A stretch of 64,000 bases of DNA, from NCBI GenBank assembly GCA_051201605.1, contig CP179201.1, positions 2,604,001 to 2,668,000 on the forward strand, written 5' to 3'. The stretch is from CABZJG01 sp902512685 (GTDB lineage Bacteria; Pseudomonadota; Alphaproteobacteria; Rhodobacterales; Rhodobacteraceae). The translations under genes and the position numbers were made by a program. Numbering within the stretch: the first letter of the stretch is position 1; each line of letters starts with the position of its first letter. This document shows positions 53,030 to 62,524 of the stretch, piece by piece. The notes under the pieces were generated by a model. That model was not told the origin of the DNA and searched no databases. It saw only the letters and a program-made list of their open reading frames with translations.

Positions 53030-55591
53030 ATGAAAGATGCGGCATCGCAAACCATTTACCTAAGCGATTATAACCCCCCTGCCTTTCTGGTTGACGATGT
53101 GCATTTGACGTTTCAGTTGGACCCGCGCAAAACGCGAGTCATCAGCCGCATTTCTTTTCGCCCAAACCCGCAAAGCGATGAGCATAAATTTACCCTGCAT
53201 GGCGAGGCCCTGACTTTGATCAGCGCCAAAATTGATGGCAAGGATTGCGATGTCTCAGTGGAAAATGACATTTTAACCGCTGCGGCCCCAAACAAACCGT
53301 TTGTGTGGGAAGCCGAGGTCGAGATTAGCCCGCAAACCAACACCGCGCTGGAAGGCCTTTATATGTCGAACGGCATGTATAGCACCCAATGCGAAGCCGA
53401 AGGGTTTCGCAAAATCACCTATTACCCTGACCGGCCCGATGTTCTGAGCTGTTTTCACGTACGGATCGAAGACAGTAGTAAAAGCCTGCCGGTACTGCTG
53501 TCCAACGGCAATCCGGTGGCCTCGGGCGAGGGCTGGGCAGAATGGCATGACCCCTGGCCAAAGCCGGCCTATCTTTTTGCACTTGTGGCCGGTGATCTGG
53601 TCAATCACCCCGGGCAGTTTACCACTGCATCCGGCCGCGAAGTGGCGTTGAACATCTGGGTCCGCCCCGGCGACGAAGACAAATGCAGTTTTGCAATGCA
53701 GGCGCTGAAATCCTCGATGCGCTGGGATGAGGATGTCTATGGGCGTGAATATGATCTTGATCTTTTCAACATTGTTGCCGTGGATGATTTCAATGCCGGC
53801 GCAATGGAAAATAAGGGGCTTAATATTTTCAACAGCTCCTGTGTTCTGGCCAACCCTGCGACCAGCACGGATGCTGATTTTGAAAACATTGAAGCCATTA
53901 TCGCGCATGAATACTTTCACAACTGGACCGGCAATAGGATCACCTGCCGGGATTGGTTTCAACTTTGCCTCAAAGAGGGGCTGACAGTTTTTCGCGATGC
54001 GCAATTTACCGCAGATATGCGCAGCGCGCCGGTGAAACGCATTCAGGATGCCAACGGGTTACGCAATTACCAATTTCCCGAAGATAACGGCCCATTGGCG
54101 CATCCGGTCCGGCCAGACAGCTTTGTCGAAATCAACAATTTTTACACCGCCACAGTCTATGAAAAAGGCGCCGAGGTGATCGGCATGCTCAAACGGCTGG
54201 TGGGGGATGCTGCCTATGCCAAAGCGCTCGACCTTTATTTCGAACGCCATGACGGCGATGCGGCAACCATCGAAGATTGGCTCAAGGTGTTCGAAAACAG
54301 CACCGGCCGCGACCTAAGCCAGTTCAAACGCTGGTATGAACAGGCGGGCACCCCGCGCGTGAAAGTCACCGACAGTTACGCGGATGGCACCTATCAGCTT
54401 CGCTTTAGCCAAAGCACGCCGCCGACGCCGGAACAACCAAATAAAGCGCCGCAGGTGATCCCAATCGCAGTTGGCCTTTTGAATGCGAACGGCGATGAAA
54501 TTCACCCCACCACAGTGCTTGAGCTGACCGAGGACGAGCAAAGCTTTGAATTTAAAGGGCTGGCCGGTAAGCCCATTGCTTCGGTGCTGCGCGAATTTTC
54601 CGCACCTGTGTATTTAGAGCACACGATGGATGATACACAAAAGGCATTTCTGCTGGCCCATGACACTGATCCGTTTAACCGCTGGGAGGCCGGCAATGCG
54701 CTAATGCAAAGCTGTTTGCAGCGCATGGCACAGGACAACACCCCGCCGGACACAGGTCTGCTTGATGGCTTGCTTGCAGTGTTTCGGGATGAAAGCCTTG
54801 ATCCGGCCTTTCGCGCTCTGACCCTAAAGGTGCCGCAAGAAGAAGAAATTGCCCGCGCCATTCATGCGGCTGGCGCACATCCTGACCCCGATGCCATTTA
54901 CCGCGCCCGCGAGACATTTTTGCAAGCCCTATCGCAGCATTTCCAAGATGTGCTGCCGCGCATATATGCCCAGCATCAGGTGAGCGGCGCCTACCGGCCC
55001 GATGCGGTACAATCAGGCGCGCGCGCGCTGAGCAATGGCGCATTAGGATTGCTGTGCCGGCTCGACGGCGGCAAAACCGCAGCAACGCAGTTTGCAGCCG
55101 CAGATAACATGACCCAGCAACTCGCTGCGCTCGGCGGCCTGTTGCGCAGCGGGCGCGGCGAGGATGAGCTTGATGCCTTTTACCAGCAGTGGAAAAGCGA
55201 ACGGCTGGTGGTGGACAAATGGTTTGCAATACAAATCGCCTGCGCCGCCCCAGAAACCGCAGCGCAAGTGGCTGGGCAATTGACCGCACACCCCGATTTT
55301 ACCATCAAGAACCCCAATCGGTTTCGCTCTGTATTTCGGCCCCTGACGGGAAATTTTGCCGCCTTTCATCACGCCTCTGGCGACGGGTATCGGATAGCGA
55401 CCGACTGGCTGATCAAACTTGACCGGATCAATCCACAACTGGCCGCGCGCGGATGCACTGTGTTTGAAACCCTTGGGCAATTTGACCCGCAGCGACAATC
55501 GATGATCCGCGCCAACCTAGAGCGACTTTTAGGCAGTGAAGGGCTCAGCCGCGACAGCACCGAAATGACCAACCGGATGCTAAAAGGATAG
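53030..55591 (+). CDS. pepN: Aminopeptidase N (M1 family)
   Basis: 853 residues; broad-specificity zinc aminopeptidase of cytosolic peptide turnover. GAMEN exopeptidase motif at 257-261; zinc site HEYFHN (His 293, Glu 294, His 297) with the third ligand Glu 316 (LCLKEG). The C-terminal helical domain (DUF3458-type) is complete, ending NLERLLGSEGLSRDSTEMTNRML. The ATG at 53030 follows GGAGAG; an in-frame TTG four codons earlier is not needed. Monocistronic by context. Confidence 0.96.
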   Translation: MKDAASQTIYLSDYNPPAFLVDDVHLTFQLDPRKTRVISRISFRPNPQSDEHKFTLHGEALTLISAKIDGKDCDVSVENDILTAAAPNKPFVWEAEVEISPQTNTALEGLYMSNGMYSTQCEAEGFRKITYYPDRPDVLSCFHVRIEDSSKSLPVLLSNGNPVASGEGWAEWHDPWPKPAYLFALVAGDLVNHPGQFTTASGREVALNIWVRPGDEDKCSFAMQALKSSMRWDEDVYGREYDLDLFNIVAVDDFNAGAMENKGLNIFNSSCVLANPATSTDADFENIEAIIAHEYFHNWTGNRITCRDWFQLCLKEGLTVFRDAQFTADMRSAPVKRIQDANGLRNYQFPEDNGPLAHPVRPDSFVEINNFYTATVYEKGAEVIGMLKRLVGDAAYAKALDLYFERHDGDAATIEDWLKVFENSTGRDLSQFKRWYEQAGTPRVKVTDSYADGTYQLRFSQSTPPTPEQPNKAPQVIPIAVGLLNANGDEIHPTTVLELTEDEQSFEFKGLAGKPIASVLREFSAPVYLEHTMDDTQKAFLLAHDTDPFNRWEAGNALMQSCLQRMAQDNTPPDTGLLDGLLAVFRDESLDPAFRALTLKVPQEEEIARAIHAAGAHPDPDAIYRARETFLQALSQHFQDVLPRIYAQHQVSGAYRPDAVQSGARALSNGALGLLCRLDGGKTAATQFAAADNMTQQLAALGGLLRSGRGEDELDAFYQQWKSERLVVDKWFAIQIACAAPETAAQVAGQLTAHPDFTIKNPNRFRSVFRPLTGNFAAFHHASGDGYRIATDWLIKLDRINPQLAARGCTVFETLGQFDPQRQSMIRANLERLLGSEGLSRDSTEMTNRMLKG

Positions 55592-56012
55592 GGTTTTAAA
55601 TGATAGAAAAATGAATGTATCTACCCCAAATCTGCGTATGAAATATTTGTCATTTTGATAAAACATATCTGAATCTAAAGAAAATAGACCTCATTTGATA
55701 TAGATTCAAAAAACAGGCATTCCTGTTATTTTTCATTAATTCATTCCATATATGTCCGAGATCACTCTTGAAACACATCATCAAAAAACTGGGGAAAATG
55801 AATAAACATCCACACAAAAAGTAATTATTTTATTTATAATCATTAACTTGTGTGTCTATATTAATGCAAAAAATGAATGCTTTATCGAGACTGCACAATA
55901 ATTTGTATTTTTGATATTTTTTTACTAAAGGTATAGAAACTTCGGCTTTGCCTTTTTTCGGTCAAAAACTGCTGGCAATATTAAAAATAGTTTCCGAGAG
56001 CGAAAGGCACAT
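55592..56012. other. AT-rich 421-bp gap, no gene seen
   Basis: Markedly AT-rich sequence between pepN and the unknown 413-residue protein. It carries an inverted repeat TGAATCTA (55670-55677) / TAGATTCA (55701-55708) and a terminator-like hairpin at 55712-55733. The second half probably holds the promoter of the downstream gene. Confidence 0.4.
55712..55733 (+). terminator. Terminator-like hairpin downstream of pepN
   Basis: AACAGG-CATT-CCTGTT is a perfect 6-bp stem with a 4-nt loop, followed by ATTTTT. It lies about 120 nt after the pepN stop on the same strand. Confidence 0.5.
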
Positions 56013-57254
56013 GTGGAGCGCATGACACAAGCAAAATATCTGTTCCGAAAGATTCAACACGCCTTTGGCCAAGACACCTTATCAGCAAATCGGGCGGTAA
56101 TTTCAGCGATTGAAATTCAACCACGAACGGCCCTTACCACCGCTGAGTTAAATGCGCTTACAGAACAACTTGGCACGGCGGTGATTGACAAAACCGAAGA
56201 ACAAATGGAGCGTGAATGGTATCTTCATCGCGGCCAGAAACTGGTGCGGCAGGAAAACTGGAAACAGTTGAGTGTTGAAATTCAACAATTCGATAAAATG
56301 CGCGCCATCACCACTGGCGGCACCCCGATCAGCGAATTGCTTACCCGGGGGGCACGCGGGGATATCGTTCAACCCATCCGCCAATCGCTTGTGGATCAGG
56401 ACACCTCGCCCAATACCGATGGGCTTTCTGCCTATCAGGCGATCGCAGATGCCAACCCCAAAGATTATGGCATCGCCATGATCGTGGCTTATACGCATAT
56501 TGATGCGGCCTGGGTTTGGCAGCACTACAGCCCTCAGCCTGACGCCCAGATTAGTCTTAATGCCCAGAGCCGCCATTGCAAAATTGCGCGCTCTTTGCTC
56601 GACCCGTTTGATCAAAGGCGGCTCAATGCGCCGGCCCTGGCAGCTGCAAAATGCGCCGCTCTGCCCGCGCAGGAAAATCCCAAAGCTGCCATGACCAAAC
56701 TCTACGAAACATTGGTCAGCTTGGACCCAAAGACCGCGCATTACTTGCGCAGTTTTGGTGTTAACCTATTGCCAGGGCGCTTTGGCAGCTATGACATGCT
56801 GAATGACTGGGCGCTAAAAGCGCTTGAGCATACCCGCGCGCTGTGGGGCACGGGCGCTTATGCTTGGGTTTATCTTGATGCTCTGCGTCAGGATGCCGGT
56901 GCGTTTGGCGCGCTTGATCTTAATTTGTTTATGGAGGCCATGATCGATATTCTGGATCGCTGCGGCGACCAGCATACTGCCAATCTTTTTGCAGCCTTTA
57001 CGGCGGTCACACTGGTGCAACCGGCGCCCGGGCGTGAAAGCCTTTTCGGGCGGCGCAAACGGTTGCAGTTAAGCGAAGCTGCTGACTGGATCATCGAAAC
57101 CCAACTGCGCGAAATTCATCCTTTGGTCTGGGCTGATGCGCTGCCGCGGGATTTGGGTATCCCCGGTGATCTTGGCACCAGCGCGCGCAAAGATCTGGGC
57201 GAAGAAACCGCGCTGCGGGTTCTTGCCCACCGTCAGAGCAAAACCCACAATTAG
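56013..57254 (+). CDS. Uncharacterised 413-residue protein
   Basis: Soluble, largely helical by composition, with no signal peptide or membrane segment. Visible segments include an N-terminal region with MEREWYLHRGQKLVRQENW, a central AMIVAYTHIDAAWVWQHY and a late RFGSYDMLNDWALKALEHTRALWGTGAYAWVYLDALRQD; the spacing of Trp, His and Asp suggests a real folded enzyme or scaffold but matches no family I can name. GTG 56013 has AAAGG 5 nt upstream; an ATG three codons on (56022) is an alternative. The gene sits between pepN and gatB, about 100 bp before gatB. Confidence 0.8.
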   Translation: MERMTQAKYLFRKIQHAFGQDTLSANRAVISAIEIQPRTALTTAELNALTEQLGTAVIDKTEEQMEREWYLHRGQKLVRQENWKQLSVEIQQFDKMRAITTGGTPISELLTRGARGDIVQPIRQSLVDQDTSPNTDGLSAYQAIADANPKDYGIAMIVAYTHIDAAWVWQHYSPQPDAQISLNAQSRHCKIARSLLDPFDQRRLNAPALAAAKCAALPAQENPKAAMTKLYETLVSLDPKTAHYLRSFGVNLLPGRFGSYDMLNDWALKALEHTRALWGTGAYAWVYLDALRQDAGAFGALDLNLFMEAMIDILDRCGDQHTANLFAAFTAVTLVQPAPGRESLFGRRKRLQLSEAADWIIETQLREIHPLVWADALPRDLGIPGDLGTSARKDLGEETALRVLAHRQSKTHN

Positions 57255-57366
57255 GCATCTGGCCCAGCGCAATTTGAAAAGCACCTTTAACTCTGTGCAA
57301 AGGTGATTGAAACCCTGCGCCGGTTTGGCTACACCCACTTTTAACAGCAAACACTAGGTGACTGAT

Positions 57367-58878
57367 ATGCTTGACCTGATCTACGAAGCCCCAAAACCGA
57401 AAATCATCGCCGGTGCGCAGCACGATTGGGAGTTGGTTATCGGAATGGAGGTCCATGCCCAGATCGCTTCAAACGCCAAGCTGTTTTCCGGCGCTTCGAC
57501 CGAATTTGGCAATGAGCCCAATTCCAACGTGGCTTTCGTGGATGCCGCAATGCCCGGCATGTTGCCAGTAATCAACGAATTTTGCATTGAACAAGCCGTG
57601 CGCACTGGTCTTGGGCTTCAGGCCGAAATTAATCTGCATTCGGCGTTTGACCGGAAAAACTATTTCTATCCTGACCTTCCGCAGGGCTATCAAATTTCCC
57701 AGCTCTATCACCCGATTGTCGGCGAAGGCGAGGTGATCGTGGATATGGCCCCCGGCGTGGCCCGAAAAGTGCGCATCGAGCGCATTCACATGGAGCAGGA
57801 CGCGGGTAAATCAGTGCATGACATGGACCCCAATATGTCGTTTGTCGATCTCAACCGCACCGGTGTGGCGTTGATGGAAATTGTCAGCCGGCCGGATATT
57901 CGAGGCCCCGAAGAGGCCGCCGCCTATGTTGTAAAAATGCGCCAAATTCTGCGCTATTTGGGCACCTGTGACGGCAATATGCAAAACGGCAATCTGCGTG
58001 CGGATGTCAACGTGTCGATCTGCCGGCCGGGGCAGTATGAAAAATACATGGAAAGCGGCGATTTTTCTCATCTTGGTACCCGCTGCGAAATTAAAAACAT
58101 GAACTCGATGCGCTTTATCCAAGCCGCGATCGAGGTGGAAGCCCGTCGCCAAATTAAAATTGTCGAAGCCGGCGACACAGTGGATCAAGAAACTCGGCTT
58201 TATGACCCCGACAAAGGCGAAACCCGTTCGATGCGGTCCAAGGAAGAGGCCCATGATTATCGCTATTTTCCGGACCCTGATCTTTTGCCTTTGGAAATTG
58301 AACAGGCTTGGGTGGATGACATTGCCGCCAATCTTCCCGAACTTCCTGATCAGAAGAAAGCACGCTTTATGGACGATTTCGGCCTGTCGGAATATGATGC
58401 CAACGTTCTGACCGCCGAATTGGATGCTGCGGGATATTTTGAAGAGGTGGCCGCAGGCCGCGACGGCAAAATGGCGGCAAACTGGGTGATCAACGAACTG
58501 TTCGGCCGTCTGAAAAAAGATGATCGTGACATTACCGATAGCCCGGTCAGCCCCGCTCAACTCGGTGGGATCATCGATCTGATAGCCAAGGGCGATATCA
58601 GCGGCAAAATTGCCAAAGACCTGTTTGAAATTGTCTATAGCGATGGCGGTGATCCGGCCCAAATCGTCGACGCGCGCGGCATGAAACAGGTCACCGATAC
58701 CGGCGCGATCGAAGCCGCTGTAGATCAGGTCATCGCCGACAACCCTGCGCAGGTGGAAAAAGCCAAAGCCAACCCCAAACTGGCCGGCTGGTTCGTCGGT
58801 CAGGTGATGAAAGCCACAGGCGGCAAGGCCAACCCCAAGGCGGTCAACGAATTGGTCAGCGCCAAACTGGGGCTTTAA
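57367..58878 (+). CDS. gatB: Asp-tRNA(Asn)/Glu-tRNA(Gln) amidotransferase subunit B
   Basis: 503 residues; the tRNA-binding kinase/transferase subunit of GatCAB that makes Gln-tRNA(Gln) and/or Asn-tRNA(Asn). Signatures: WELVIGMEVHAQI near residue 25, AFVDAAMPGMLPVIN, DRKNYFYPDLPQGYQISQLYHPI and RCEIKNMNSMRFIQAAIEVEARRQ, with a C-terminal YqeY-like helical tail. The ATG at 57367 follows AGGTGA; a GTG three codons earlier is possible. gatC and gatA are not in the window, as is common in alphaproteobacteria where gatB is separate. A 7-bp hairpin (CACCTTT 57282-57288 / AAAGGTG 57299-57305) lies upstream. Confidence 0.97.
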   Translation: MLDLIYEAPKPKIIAGAQHDWELVIGMEVHAQIASNAKLFSGASTEFGNEPNSNVAFVDAAMPGMLPVINEFCIEQAVRTGLGLQAEINLHSAFDRKNYFYPDLPQGYQISQLYHPIVGEGEVIVDMAPGVARKVRIERIHMEQDAGKSVHDMDPNMSFVDLNRTGVALMEIVSRPDIRGPEEAAAYVVKMRQILRYLGTCDGNMQNGNLRADVNVSICRPGQYEKYMESGDFSHLGTRCEIKNMNSMRFIQAAIEVEARRQIKIVEAGDTVDQETRLYDPDKGETRSMRSKEEAHDYRYFPDPDLLPLEIEQAWVDDIAANLPELPDQKKARFMDDFGLSEYDANVLTAELDAAGYFEEVAAGRDGKMAANWVINELFGRLKKDDRDITDSPVSPAQLGGIIDLIAKGDISGKIAKDLFEIVYSDGGDPAQIVDARGMKQVTDTGAIEAAVDQVIADNPAQVEKAKANPKLAGWFVGQVMKATGGKANPKAVNELVSAKLGL

Positions 58879-58987
58879 GCGGATCGACCTGCTGCAACAA
58901 TTGTGCTGATTTGAAGCTGCTTTTGCGGCGCCAATTCGGACCTGTGCAATACTGCCGCGATACCGACGCAATACAGATGTGCGGATT

Positions 58988-59257
58988 TTACGTGTTTTCG
59001 GGCAAGTCCAGCTCAAGCGCCAAGGCATGAATGGCGGTCATTAAGTCGCGCCCAAGCGCTGCGTGAACGGCGCGGTGTCGGGCAATCCGGCTTTGCCCGG
59101 CAAAACTGGCAGCGCGCAAACGCACGCGAAAATGGCTTTCGCCGCCCTCTTGAAACCCTGCATGGCCGCGGTGCTGCTCGCTTTCGTCAATCACCTCAAT
59201 GAACTGCGGTGCAAAGCTGACCTCAAGCCTGGTTTTTATTTCCTCAGCTCTCGACAT
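58988..59257 (-). CDS. bolA: BolA-family protein
   Basis: 89 residues. The class II KH-like fold is recognisable (SRAEEIKTRLEVSFAPQFIEVIDES), with the conserved histidine/glycine loop (HRGHAGFQEGGESHFRVRL) and ASFAGQSRIARHRAVHAALG helix. BolA proteins partner with monothiol glutaredoxins in iron-sulfur or iron sensing. It is divergent from the DnaJ-domain gene with a 74-bp shared promoter region, an arrangement conserved in many alphaproteobacteria. Confidence 0.94.
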   Translation of the reverse strand: MSRAEEIKTRLEVSFAPQFIEVIDESEQHRGHAGFQEGGESHFRVRLRAASFAGQSRIARHRAVHAALGRDLMTAIHALALELDLPENT

Positions 59258-59331
59258 TTTTTTTCGTCACCCCCTTCAAATTATCTACAGAAACTCTATG
59301 ATGATCGCCTTGAGTTCGAAAAGGTGCGAAA

Positions 59332-59955
59332 ATGACAAAATCCGATCCTTTTGGTTTTGACATGTCGGTTTCTGCTGCGAAAAAGAAAAATCCGCGCAGC
59401 CGGCGCAGCATGTCCGGTGCCTCCGATACATCGGTGCGGCCCTGTGAACATGAGGGATGCGCCGAAGCGGGCAAGTTTCGCGCGCCCAAAGCGCCCGATG
59501 TTTTGGATGACTTTTACTGGTTCTGCAAAGACCATGTGCGCGAATATAACCTTAAGTGGAACTTCTTTAATGGCACCACCGAGGCTGAGTTGAACGCCCA
59601 GATGTCGAAAGACAAAGTATGGGAGCGTGAAACCCGCGATTTTCGCGACCCCGAAGCACGTGCATGGGCGCGGCTGGGCATTGAAGATCCGCATCAGGTT
59701 TTAGGTGAAAACGCCACCAAGAACCCAGGCAAAGCCACCACCGGCAGCCGCCGCCTGCCCCCGACCGAGCGCCGTGCGGTAGAAATCCTAGAAGCGCAGG
59801 ACAACTGGACCAAAGCTGATGTCCGCAAAGCCTATAAAGCGCTGATCAAAGTGCTGCACCCGGATATGAACGGCGGCGACCGCAGCCAAGAAGAGCAGCT
59901 GCAAGAAGTGGTCTGGGCCTGGGACCAAATCAAAGACAGCCGCAACTTTAAGTAG
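59332..59955 (+). CDS. DnaJ-domain protein
   Basis: 207 residues. The N-terminal ~120 residues include a possible metal-binding pair (CEHEGCAEAGKF ... FYWFCKDH), then a J-domain at the C-terminus (residues about 150-207) with the essential HPD in KVLHPDMNGGD. C-terminal placement and lack of G/F or zinc-finger domains make it a type III co-chaperone. The family is conserved beside bolA and cobST in alphaproteobacteria, so a role linked to cobaltochelatase or Fe-S proteins is possible but unproven. Confidence 0.9.
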   Translation: MTKSDPFGFDMSVSAAKKKNPRSRRSMSGASDTSVRPCEHEGCAEAGKFRAPKAPDVLDDFYWFCKDHVREYNLKWNFFNGTTEAELNAQMSKDKVWERETRDFRDPEARAWARLGIEDPHQVLGENATKNPGKATTGSRRLPPTERRAVEILEAQDNWTKADVRKAYKALIKVLHPDMNGGDRSQEEQLQEVVWAWDQIKDSRNFK

Positions 59956-60017
59956 TCCTTTACTCAAGTTGATTTCGCCTCTAATCTGTTTCTTGATGTT
60001 TAAAAGTAAGCAGTGCA

Positions 60018-60759
60018 ATGGGATTATGTCTTTATGTGGGAAATCGGAATTATTCCAGCTGGTCGATGCGCCCGGGTGTGCTACTGCGGGCCTTTGATAT
60101 CCCGTTTGAGGAAAAGCTGATCCGGTTTGACAGCTTTGCCCCAGACAGCCAATTCAAGAAAATCGCCCTAACCCTAACGCCTAACGCCGACCGGCAATGT
60201 GCCGATCTTTATTGACAGCGATGTGCAAGACCGGCGCGGAGCGCCACTGGTGATCAATGACACCCTGTCGATTTTTGAATATATCGCAGAAAAATACCCC
60301 GATCTTTCGCTGTGGCCAAACGATCTTGCCCTGCGCACGCAGGCACGCAACCTATGCGCCGAAATGCACAGTGGGTTCACTGCATTGCGTAATCATTGCG
60401 CGATGAACATCGGCCCTGATCTGAGCCATGCAGGGGCGATTATCTGGCGCGATCAGCCAAGCGTGCACGCCGATGTGGCGCGATTCGAAGCGGCTTGGGC
60501 GGATTGCATGGAACTATCGGGCGGGCCGTTTCTATGTGGCGGATTTAGCGCGGTTGACGCCTATTTTGCGCCGGTTGTGATGCGGTTAAAATACTATGGC
60601 TTGCCCGTATCGCAGCAAACAACCCAAAGCTACATCAGCGCTGTTTGCGATCACCCTGCGGTCAGCGCCTGGGTGGATCAGGCAATTGCCACGGCTGAGT
60701 TTTTCTCATTTGAAGAACCCTACCGGCTGGCCACTGATGCCGCGACGGCAAAGACGTAA
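60018..60759 (+). pseudogene. Glutathione S-transferase gene disrupted by a 7-bp duplication
   Basis: Two frames make one GST. Frame 1 (60018-60215) encodes the thioredoxin-like start (LYVGNRNYSSWSMRPGVLLRAF...) and stops after 65 codons; the rest, in a +1-shifted frame to 60759, continues VPIFIDSDV...INDTLSIFEYIAEKYPDLSLWP and the helical C-terminal domain. The break lies in a tandem CTAACGC-CTAACGC (60174-60187). Deleting one 7-bp unit restores the join LTLTPTGNVPIFID, exactly the expected cis-proline region, giving about 244 residues. No internal rescue start would keep the glutathione-binding site, so the gene is inactive unless the unit is lost or it is a sequencing error. Confidence 0.88.
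60173..60188. repeat. Period-7 tandem repeat that causes the GST frameshift
   Basis: CTAACGC occurs twice head to tail (60174-60180, 60181-60187); the period-7 tract extends one base on each side. Seven is not a multiple of three, so gain or loss of one unit switches the frame, as expected for replication slippage. Confidence 0.9.
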
Positions 60760-60769
60760 AAGCTTGGCC

Positions 60770-61237
60770 TCAGGCCGCTTTGAACACAAGCGAGACCCCG
60801 TTGATGCAATGCCGCATTCCGGTGGGCGCAGGCCCGTCGTCAAAGATATGCCCCAGATGGCTGCCGCAGCGCCGGCAATGGCATTCGGTACGGGTCATGA
60901 AAAACTTGCGGTCAATGCGGGTTTCGACCGCATTGACTTGCGCCTGCCAGAAACTCGGCCAGCCGGTGCCGCTGTCAAATTTATGCTCAGAGCTATACAG
61001 CGCCAGATCACAGCCCCGGCAGTGATACATGCCTGCGGCATAGTTTTTATCCAGCGGTGAGGTAAAGGCCCGCTCGGTGCCCTCTTTGCGCATGACTTTG
61101 TATTCCAGCCGGCTCAGCATAGATTTCCATCCATCATCGCTTCGCATCACCTCGAATATTTCCTCTTCGCTTGCCCAAGCGGCGCGGCCCAAAAGCACTG
61201 CCATGCCGGTTGTCCCTAAAAAATCACGTCGAGTCAT
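60770..61237 (-). CDS. msrB: Peptide-methionine (R)-S-oxide reductase, Tat-exported
   Basis: 155 residues. Twin-arginine signal at the very start (MTRRDFLGTTGMAVLLG, cleavage near AWA-S), then the MsrB domain: zinc cysteines in CRGCDLALY and CRRCGSHLGHIF, the GTGWPSFW motif, and the catalytic Cys in RHCINGVSLVF. It repairs oxidised methionine, here in the periplasm. AGGAGG precedes the ATG at 61237; a longer in-frame start upstream would hide the Tat signal. Convergent with the broken GST gene. Confidence 0.95.
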   Translation of the reverse strand: MTRRDFLGTTGMAVLLGRAAWASEEEIFEVMRSDDGWKSMLSRLEYKVMRKEGTERAFTSPLDKNYAAGMYHCRGCDLALYSSEHKFDSGTGWPSFWQAQVNAVETRIDRKFFMTRTECHCRRCGSHLGHIFDDGPAPTGMRHCINGVSLVFKAA

Positions 61238-61431
61238 ATTGACACCTCCTGTCGTAACATGTGGTTCATTACGCCGATTTCTCAAGTCACTTTAGGCCAC
61301 AATTGCGTGAACAGGTAAACCGGACCACATTCTTGCATTTTTTTAAAAGAATTATTTGCCCTTCCCCTTGCCCTTATCCGCGTTATGTTGCACCACGTCA
61401 GGGATTATTTTTGCCAAAAGGAAGTTTGGGC

Positions 61432-62421
61432 ATGGCAGATGGCATGAGCGACATGAATGCAAAGCCAACCGAAGATATTTCGGTCCGCGAAGTCTTTGGA
61501 ATTGATAGCGATATGGTGGTGAAGGGGTTTGCCTCACAGGGCGAGCGGGTTCCCGAAGTTGATCCGACCTATAAATTTGACCCCGACACGACGCTGGCAA
61601 TTTTGGCCGGGTTTTCGCACAATCGGCGGGTGATGATTCAGGGCTATCATGGCACCGGGAAATCAACCCATATTGAACAGGTTGCCGCGCGGCTAAACTG
61701 GCCAGCAGTGCGGGTCAATCTTGACAGTCACATCAGCCGCATTGATTTGATCGGCAAGGATGCGATCAAGCTTAAAGACGGCTTGCAGGTGACCGAGTTT
61801 CACGAAGGTATCCTGCCTTGGGCCCTGCGCAATCCGGTGGCCATTGTTTTTGATGAATATGACGCAGGGCGCGCCGATGTGATGTTCGTGATCCAGCGGG
61901 TGCTTGAACATGACGGCAAGCTGACCTTGATGGATCAGAACGAAATCATCACGCCACATCCGCAGTTTCGCCTGTTTGCCACCGCCAATACCGTCGGACT
62001 TGGCGATACCACCGGGCTTTATCACGGCACCCAGCAGATCAACCAAGCGCAAATGGACCGCTGGTCCTTGGTGGCCACACTGAACTATCTGTCCATCGAA
62101 GCAGAAACCGCAATTGTTCTGGCCAAAGCGCCGCATTACAACACTGAAAGCGGGCGCAAAACCGTTAAACAGATGGTCACAGTTGCCGATTTGACCCGCA
62201 CCGCTTTTATGAACGGCGATCTGTCCACAGTTATGAGCCCGCGCACCGTGATTAACTGGGCGCAAAATGCCAAAATTTTCCGCAACAGCCTCGGCTATGC
62301 GTTCCGGCTTTCATTTTTGAACAAATGCGACGAACTGGAACGCCAGACAGTGGCCGAATTTTATCAGCGCTGTTTTGACGAAGAGCTGCCAGAAAGTGCG
62401 GCCAGCGTCAATCTGGGCTAA
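61432..62421 (+). CDS. cobS: Aerobic cobaltochelatase subunit CobS
   Basis: 329 residues; AAA+ ATPase that, with CobT and CobN, inserts cobalt into hydrogenobyrinic acid a,c-diamide in aerobic B12 synthesis. Walker A is GYHGTGKST (71-79), Walker B is AIVFDEYD (to 144); the N-terminal ISVREVFGIDSDMVVKGF and HISRIDLIGKDAIKLKDG segments are typical. The ATG at 61432 follows AAGGAAG; the frame also opens about 170 bp upstream without family support. cobT follows after 103 bp. No cobalamin riboswitch was recognised upstream. Confidence 0.95.
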   Translation: MADGMSDMNAKPTEDISVREVFGIDSDMVVKGFASQGERVPEVDPTYKFDPDTTLAILAGFSHNRRVMIQGYHGTGKSTHIEQVAARLNWPAVRVNLDSHISRIDLIGKDAIKLKDGLQVTEFHEGILPWALRNPVAIVFDEYDAGRADVMFVIQRVLEHDGKLTLMDQNEIITPHPQFRLFATANTVGLGDTTGLYHGTQQINQAQMDRWSLVATLNYLSIEAETAIVLAKAPHYNTESGRKTVKQMVTVADLTRTAFMNGDLSTVMSPRTVINWAQNAKIFRNSLGYAFRLSFLNKCDELERQTVAEFYQRCFDEELPESAASVNLG

Positions 62422-62524
62422 GCATTCGTGATCCGCGTCTTCGGGTGCGGGCGCATGGCACAAGGCTATAAATTAAACTGCGCTTTGGGCTTGTAATTTT
62501 TTTCGAGTGAGCGAGACTTGGCCA

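Noticed and set aside
61238..61431. Cobalamin riboswitch upstream of cobS
   Set aside because: No B12-box-like sequence or multi-stem structure was visible in the 190-bp region.
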